Source of the DNA: Limisphaerales bacterium
Lineage (GTDB): Bacteria; Verrucomicrobiota; Verrucomicrobiia; Limisphaerales; AAA164-E04
DNA: 64,000 nt
Direction: 5' to 3'
Assembly (NCBI GenBank): GCA_024761205.1
Contig: JAMASS010000004.1
Span: 434,001-498,000, forward strand
Made by a program: the position numbers and the translations under genes. Below are positions 60,226-64,000 of the stretch, piece after piece (within the stretch, counting starts at the first letter, position 1; each line of letters begins with the position of its first letter). Under the pieces are notes generated by a model, which was not told the DNA's origin, ran no database searches, and saw only the letters and a program-made list of their open reading frames with translations.

Positions 60226-61008
60226 CTATCTCGGATAGAGGCGGGTGCGGTTGTTGTCCTGCGATAGTTCGTGGCTGTATACGTAGTCGGCACGGCTCAC
60301 CCAACGCACGGCGCCGTCGGCAAAGGCCACGTTGCCACCCGCTTGGCCGTGATTGTTCTCCGGGTCTGGGTAAAAAGGCCTCGGCCGTTTATCTCCATCG
60401 CAAAACAACCAGGTAGCGGACGGCCCCGGCGCCTTGTCTTGCAGGGAGAAGGCGTCGTAACGGTGGCGGAAACTGTTCAAGGTATTCAAGGTCTTAGGAA
60501 CTGCGTCGGAGTTGTTGCGGTAATCCGTGTTCCCGTTCCAGTAATTCTCCATATTGCGGTAGAAGGGAAGCATCTGGTAGCTGTTGCCGGCGTCACTCTT
60601 CCAGCGCCCAGTTGAGGCAGTGAAGGCAGGAATGTAAGGTTCGCCCGAAAAAGGACTGACTCGCGCCGAGTCCGGTTTGTAGCGTTGCCTCGTACTCGGG
60701 CAGAAGAACAGCTTGGGGTTGACGCCGGCCTTGAGCCAGAGCCAGTTGTGATGAAAGAACGGATGAATGGAAGCGTCATCATGCGGGCTGAGCCGGCCGG
60801 CGTCGTCTTCGTCCGCATAAATCAGGTTCGCCGTCACGATCTGTTTGAGATTATTCAAACAGGCCGCCCGTCGGCCGCGTTCCCGCGCCCGGCCCAGGCC
60901 GGGCAGCAGCAACGCCGCCAAAAGCCCCAGAACGGCGATCACCACCAGCAACTCCACCAAGGTCATCCCCGCACGATTCCTCCTTTCCTCCGGATAGCCG
61001 TTATCCAT
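60226..61008 (-). CDS. Type II secretion-like pseudopilin (copy 1)
   Basis: A 260-residue pseudopilin. The prepilin signal is [18 protein letters not shown]: the peptidase cuts after the Gly before MTLVELL, with the usual Glu at position 5. The rest of the N-terminal helix ([17 protein letters not shown]) and the Verrucomicrobia-type C-terminus [20 protein letters not shown] are clear. Disulfide-type Cys pairs ([19 protein letters not shown]) are seen. Such proteins form the thin pseudopilus or act as minor pilins; the ADG ending is common in PVC secreted proteins with an H-X9-DG motif, here with one extra residue. Its sister copy lies next to it. Confidence 0.9.
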   Translation of the reverse strand: MDNGYPEERRNRAGMTLVELLVVIAVLGLLAALLLPGLGRARERGRRAACLNNLKQIVTANLIYADEDDAGRLSPHDDASIHPFFHHNWLWLKAGVNPKLFFCPSTRQRYKPDSARVSPFSGEPYIPAFTASTGRWKSDAGNSYQMLPFYRNMENYWNGNTDYRNNSDAVPKTLNTLNSFRHRYDAFSLQDKAPGPSATWLFCDGDKRPRPFYPDPENNHGQAGGNVAFADGAVRWVSRADYVYSHELSQDNNRTRLYPR

Positions 61009-61017
61009 CTTTCCTTC

Positions 61018-61869
61018 CTATCTCGGATAGGGGCGGGTGCGGTTGTTGTCCTGCGATAGTTCGTGGCTGTATACGTAGTCGGCACGGCTCACCCAACGCA
61101 CGCCGCCGTCGGCAAAGGCCACGTTGCCACCCGCTTGGCCGTGATTGTTCTCCGGGTCCGGGTAAAAGCATCTCCCGCTTGGTATGTGTCGATCGCCATC
61201 GCAAAACAACCAGGTAGCGGACGGCCCCGCCACTTGGCCTTGCAACGAGAAGGCATTGTGGCGGTGGCGATAACTGTTTAAGCCGTTCAACGTTTTGGGC
61301 ACCGGGTCGGAGTTGTCACGCCAATTCGTGTTCCCGTTCCAGTAATTCTCCATGTTGCGGTAGAAGGGAAGCGCCTGGTAGCTGTTGCCGGCGGTAGTGC
61401 TCGCATTCATACTCGGCCCGCTCAAGTCGGGAATATACGGTTTGCCCGTGAAAGGATCCATCAGAGCCGAGTCCCGCTCGTAGCGCTGATTCGTGCTGGG
61501 ACAATAGAACAGCTTTGGGCTAACGCCGGCATCAAGCCAAAGCCAATTGTGATGAAACAACGGATATACGGCACCACGCTCATGCGGGCTGAGCCGGCCG
61601 GCGTCGTCTTCGTCCGCATAAATCAGGTTCGCCGTCACGATCTGTTTGAGATTATTCAAACAGGCCGCCCGCCGGCCGCGTTCCCGCGTCCGGCCCAGGC
61701 CGGGCAGCAGCAACGCCGCCAAGAGCCCCAGAACGGCGATCACCACCAGCAACTCCACCAAGGTCATCCCCGCACGGTGCTTGCCGCCCGCTGTCACTTT
61801 ATGTGCTCCGATCATCACGTCACTCGCATCACTCCAAATGGTTTTCTCTTCCGTTCTGAACACATTCAA
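61018..61869 (-). CDS. Type II secretion-like pseudopilin (copy 2)
   Basis: Up to 283 residues from 61869; the ATG complementary to 61813-61815 is the more likely start ([16 protein letters not shown]). The prepilin helix is [19 protein letters not shown]. The body is about 75 percent identical to copy 1, with the same Cys residues, [20 protein letters not shown] against [20 protein letters not shown]. The end is [17 protein letters not shown]. It precedes copy 1 by nine bases on the minus strand, so the two were made by tandem duplication and then diverged in the middle part, which is probably the exposed face. Confidence 0.9.
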   Translation of the reverse strand: MNVFRTEEKTIWSDASDVMIGAHKVTAGGKHRAGMTLVELLVVIAVLGLLAALLLPGLGRTRERGRRAACLNNLKQIVTANLIYADEDDAGRLSPHERGAVYPLFHHNWLWLDAGVSPKLFYCPSTNQRYERDSALMDPFTGKPYIPDLSGPSMNASTTAGNSYQALPFYRNMENYWNGNTNWRDNSDPVPKTLNGLNSYRHRHNAFSLQGQVAGPSATWLFCDGDRHIPSGRCFYPDPENNHGQAGGNVAFADGGVRWVSRADYVYSHELSQDNNRTRPYPR

Positions 61870-61878
61870 GAACGCGCC

Positions 61879-62226
61879 TTACCAGGCATCCCGCCAGTAT
61901 TTGGTTCTCTGCCGACCGGCAGGCTCATCCGACCGACAGGCGCTAGCAGCCTCCTGATTCTTCAGAATCAAATCAGTCTGAAGATCATGAGGGAGTCCGA
62001 AAATAATGGTTTCAATGGCAGTTTCAACACAGTTGCAAAAGGGCTCGCCGCCTGCCTTAGCGCAGCCCTTCGCAGCATCTGCCACTTTGCTGTAATAATC
62101 CAGATGACTGTCGTCGCCGCCGGAGCTGCATGCCGAGGACGCCAAGGTAGCCGTTATGATCGCACTCGCCATGGCAGTGCGCTGGAAATTGCTCGGCAGG
62201 ACGCCGCGAGTCTGTTTCTTCTTCAT
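61879..62226 (-). CDS. Small predicted lipoprotein
   Basis: A 115-residue protein with a twin-basic start MKKKQTRGVL, a short hydrophobic segment (ASAIITATLAS) and a lipobox-like SSAC with Cys33. The mature part is Ser/Gly/Asp-rich at first and has KGCAKAGGEPFCNCVETAI, three cysteines close together that could form a disulfide or metal site. Unknown family. It stands between the pseudopilins and the LolA/RseB-like gene on the same strand. Confidence 0.65.
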   Translation of the reverse strand: MKKKQTRGVLPSNFQRTAMASAIITATLASSACSSGGDDSHLDYYSKVADAAKGCAKAGGEPFCNCVETAIETIIFGLPHDLQTDLILKNQEAASACRSDEPAGRQRTKYWRDAW

Positions 62227-62257
62227 TTTGCTTGTAATCGGTTTTATAGGTTATCGG

Positions 62258-63148
62258 TCATTGGGGAAGGTTGTATTTCTTGGGATCGGGCCGGGGAAGG
62301 GAGTCGATGAATCGCGCCCAGCCTTTGATCATTTTTTGAAAATCTTCCAGCGATCTTGGGGGCTTTCCGGCGCGTCGGCGCTGTGCCAGGAAGTCGTTGT
62401 GCGCCGTGCGGGTAACCGCCACGAAATCAACCTCGGCGGGCGGGGCGAAGCGGCTAGCCGGCAGCGTGCCGCTGCGATAATTTGAAAACCCGGTCTCGAC
62501 CAGCAAATGGCCCGCTTCGTCCCGGAACAGCGTTTTGACCAAGCGCCCGCTTTTTTTGTCCAGCCAATAGAGGCGCCGGGCGGCGATGTCTTCCCTGAGT
62601 TGGGCCGCGCTGCGTTGCCGTCCGGATTTTCGGGCGGCGGTTTTTCTCTTCCGAACCAGCTCGTCGATCAAATCTGATGAGAGAAGGACTTCGATGCTGC
62701 GGCAGGTCCGGCCGCCCAGCTTCTGCGACCCTCCCAATCGAAAGGTCAGTTCATCTGCGTGATGTTCGAGAAGGGAAGGGAGCAATTCGAATTCGGCGTT
62801 CCGGGGCGCGGCGTATTCGATTTTGACCGTGCCCCATTCGGTTGTCTCCCAGCATCCGGCGCGGGTTTCCAGCAATTGCCGATGAATCCGCTGATTGAAG
62901 TCCTTGAAAAGGATCTTCCTCTCGACCGTTCCATCCGCGCCGCGGCGCTGCAAGTGCAGGCGGCTTTCTTTTCGAATCAAGTCACGGGCCTCATAGGCGG
63001 CGGTTTCGTCGGGAGCCATCCGGTCGATCATGCCCGAAAGCAGGTCGTGCGCGGTATCCGGATTTTCGGCGAAGGCCGGCAGCAGCAGGGAGAATGCGCA
63101 GCAGCTCCCGGCCAAAAACGGCACGACACAACTCGGGGAGTTTTTCAT
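62258..63148 (-). CDS. Periplasmic protein of the LolA/RseB-like fold
   Basis: A 296-residue exported protein. Signal peptide: MKNSPSCVVPFLAGSCCAF, then LLLPAFA. The mature protein has an unclosed beta-barrel pattern: ESRLHLQRRGADGTVERKILF, GTVKIEYAAPRNAEFELL, YWLDKKSGRLVKTLFRDEAG, VETGFSNYRSGTLPASRFAPP. These alternate strands and the W-D-K-SGR-V-K turn are typical of the outer-membrane lipoprotein-sorting fold that accompanies RND/MMPL transporters. The transporter gene follows at once, so I infer a lipid-carrier or sensor role with it. Confidence 0.78.
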   Translation of the reverse strand: MKNSPSCVVPFLAGSCCAFSLLLPAFAENPDTAHDLLSGMIDRMAPDETAAYEARDLIRKESRLHLQRRGADGTVERKILFKDFNQRIHRQLLETRAGCWETTEWGTVKIEYAAPRNAEFELLPSLLEHHADELTFRLGGSQKLGGRTCRSIEVLLSSDLIDELVRKRKTAARKSGRQRSAAQLREDIAARRLYWLDKKSGRLVKTLFRDEAGHLLVETGFSNYRSGTLPASRFAPPAEVDFVAVTRTAHNDFLAQRRRAGKPPRSLEDFQKMIKGWARFIDSLPRPDPKKYNLPQ

Positions 63149-63225
63149 AATTTAGTGAATTATTACGGGTGATGAGTTTGTCAACCCGAATTTTTTGTCG
63201 CCACCACCGGTCGCGACGCCTGAAA

Positions 63226-64000
63226 TCAAGCCGCCTTGCGGACGGACAAGCACAAGGGCAGCAGGACGAAGACCACCCCGAACGCCAGTCCGAACGCCAA
63301 GGCGCTCAGTCCGCCAAAGTGTTTCGCCGGCGGAAACGACGTCGCCGCCAGCAACGCAAAAATCCCACCGAGAACCAAACTGGTATAAACAATCGGGCGC
63401 GCCTTAACACGGATGGCGCTTTCCGTTGCCTGAAACCTATCCGAACCTGACCGGCGCGCATCCAGCCATTGAGTGACAAAGTGCACGGTATCATCAATGG
63501 CGATCCCAAAGGCAATGGCGGCAATCATGACGGTGATCGAATTCAGTGGAATGTCGATCAAGGCCGCCACAGCGATCACCACGCCAACGGGCAAGGCATT
63601 GATCATGATCGCTAGCGCAGCTAATCGCCACGACCGCCAAAGAACCACTAACAGCATAAACACTGACACCAAAGCGGTCACTGCGCTTCTCATCTGACTG
63701 CCAACTATCTGTCGATCGGCTTCCAAAATTGTGTGCAGACCCTGCTCGGCACTTAGGCTCACGCCCTCCGGCAACTTGGATTCCGCGTATTGAATGACGT
63801 CCGCAATAATTGCCAGATACTTGTCGGAACGAAGATCCGGTGTTCGAACCACCAGATTCGCCGTCCGATAATCCGGATCGCATAGCGCTTCAAAAAAGGG
63901 GAACTTCTGGGTCTTCAATACCAAAGAAAAAGTCCCCAATAGGAGCGGATTAGTGGGCAGTGCCAGGCTCCCCGGACGTTCCTGCTCCCAGATCTGATTC
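63226..64000 (-). CDS. RND/MMPL-family transporter, C-terminal part (cut by window edge)
   Basis: The final 257 residues of a multi-helix exporter. The last periplasmic loop (RTANLVVRTPDLRSDKYLA) is followed by five or so helices; FGIAIDDTVHFVTQWLDA carries the Asp pair of RND/MMPL proteins in the fourth helix of the repeat. In-frame sequence runs to base 64000 without a start. Substrate unknown; MMPL proteins of this sort move lipids or hopanoids. It precedes (upstream on minus) the LolA/RseB-like gene, with 77 bases between, probably the same operon. Confidence 0.88.
   Translation of the reverse strand, partial: NQIWEQERPGSLALPTNPLLLGTFSLVLKTQKFPFFEALCDPDYRTANLVVRTPDLRSDKYLAIIADVIQYAESKLPEGVSLSAEQGLHTILEADRQIVGSQMRSAVTALVSVFMLLVVLWRSWRLAALAIMINALPVGVVIAVAALIDIPLNSITVMIAAIAFGIAIDDTVHFVTQWLDARRSGSDRFQATESAIRVKARPIVYTSLVLGGIFALLAATSFPPAKHFGGLSALAFGLAFGVVFVLLPLCLSVRKAA

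Overview
The window looks like a chromosome segment of a Verrucomicrobiota bacterium (probably Opitutae-like, an inference) with a foreign island in the middle. The host assignment rests on a giant secreted PVC-type CxxCH cytochrome/beta-propeller protein, DUF6600-type and other secreted proteins, pseudopilins ending in an ADG-type motif, and an operon of three SPFH-domain membrane proteins. No rRNA is present, so the assignment is only family-based.

Left host part (1-13,764): trpA (partial, minus), dapB-folK, an Mrp-type Fe-S/P-loop ATPase, a small conserved protein, pyrR-pyrB, a lipoprotein, decayed pieces of a PAS/receiver signalling gene, a rhodanese-trxB pair, thiH, a DUF2905 protein, a large Arg/Ser/Thr-rich DUF6600 lipoprotein, a secreted protein, and an initiator tRNA-fMet.

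Island (about 13,765-38,300): it starts directly after the tRNA-fMet 3' end. First comes a tightly coupled three-gene cassette: (1) ImmA/IrrE metalloprotease fused to a macro (ADP-ribose-binding) domain; (2) a P-loop kinase fused to a short adenylosuccinate-synthetase-like domain whose key catalytic Asp is Ser, as in phage PurZ; (3) a DUF7002/ADP-ribosyltransferase-like protein. I regard this as the best candidate for an undescribed system. Next come a dead ISNCY-type transposase, a hairpin cluster, and a type I restriction-modification locus in the order RHH regulator-hsdR-[Phd; Phd-PIN toxin-antitoxin]-hsdS-[ATPase fragment]-hsdM. After it, on the minus strand, lies a lone helicase with a C-terminal nuclease-like domain, then a second, decayed type I locus (hsdM2 relic, hsdS2 pseudogene, 3'-truncated hsdR2) carrying passenger genes: an unrecognised three-gene operon, a VapB/RHH-like antitoxin and a DUF6978-DUF1828 pair. 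Ankyrin and membrane-protein relics close the island. No integrase and no second copy of the tRNA end was seen.

Right host part (38,998-64,000): the giant PVC cytochrome protein, a GT39-like membrane protein, a glcD pseudogene, then a leftward eight-gene operon (ABC permease, three SPFH proteins, heavy-metal P-type ATPase, ABC ATPase, ABC permease, hypothetical protein). Beyond it are a coiled protein gene with an in-frame TGA at its lipobox cysteine position, a tandemly duplicated pseudopilin array, a small lipoprotein, a periplasmic LolA/RseB-like protein and the C-terminal half of an RND/MMPL transporter that runs off the window.
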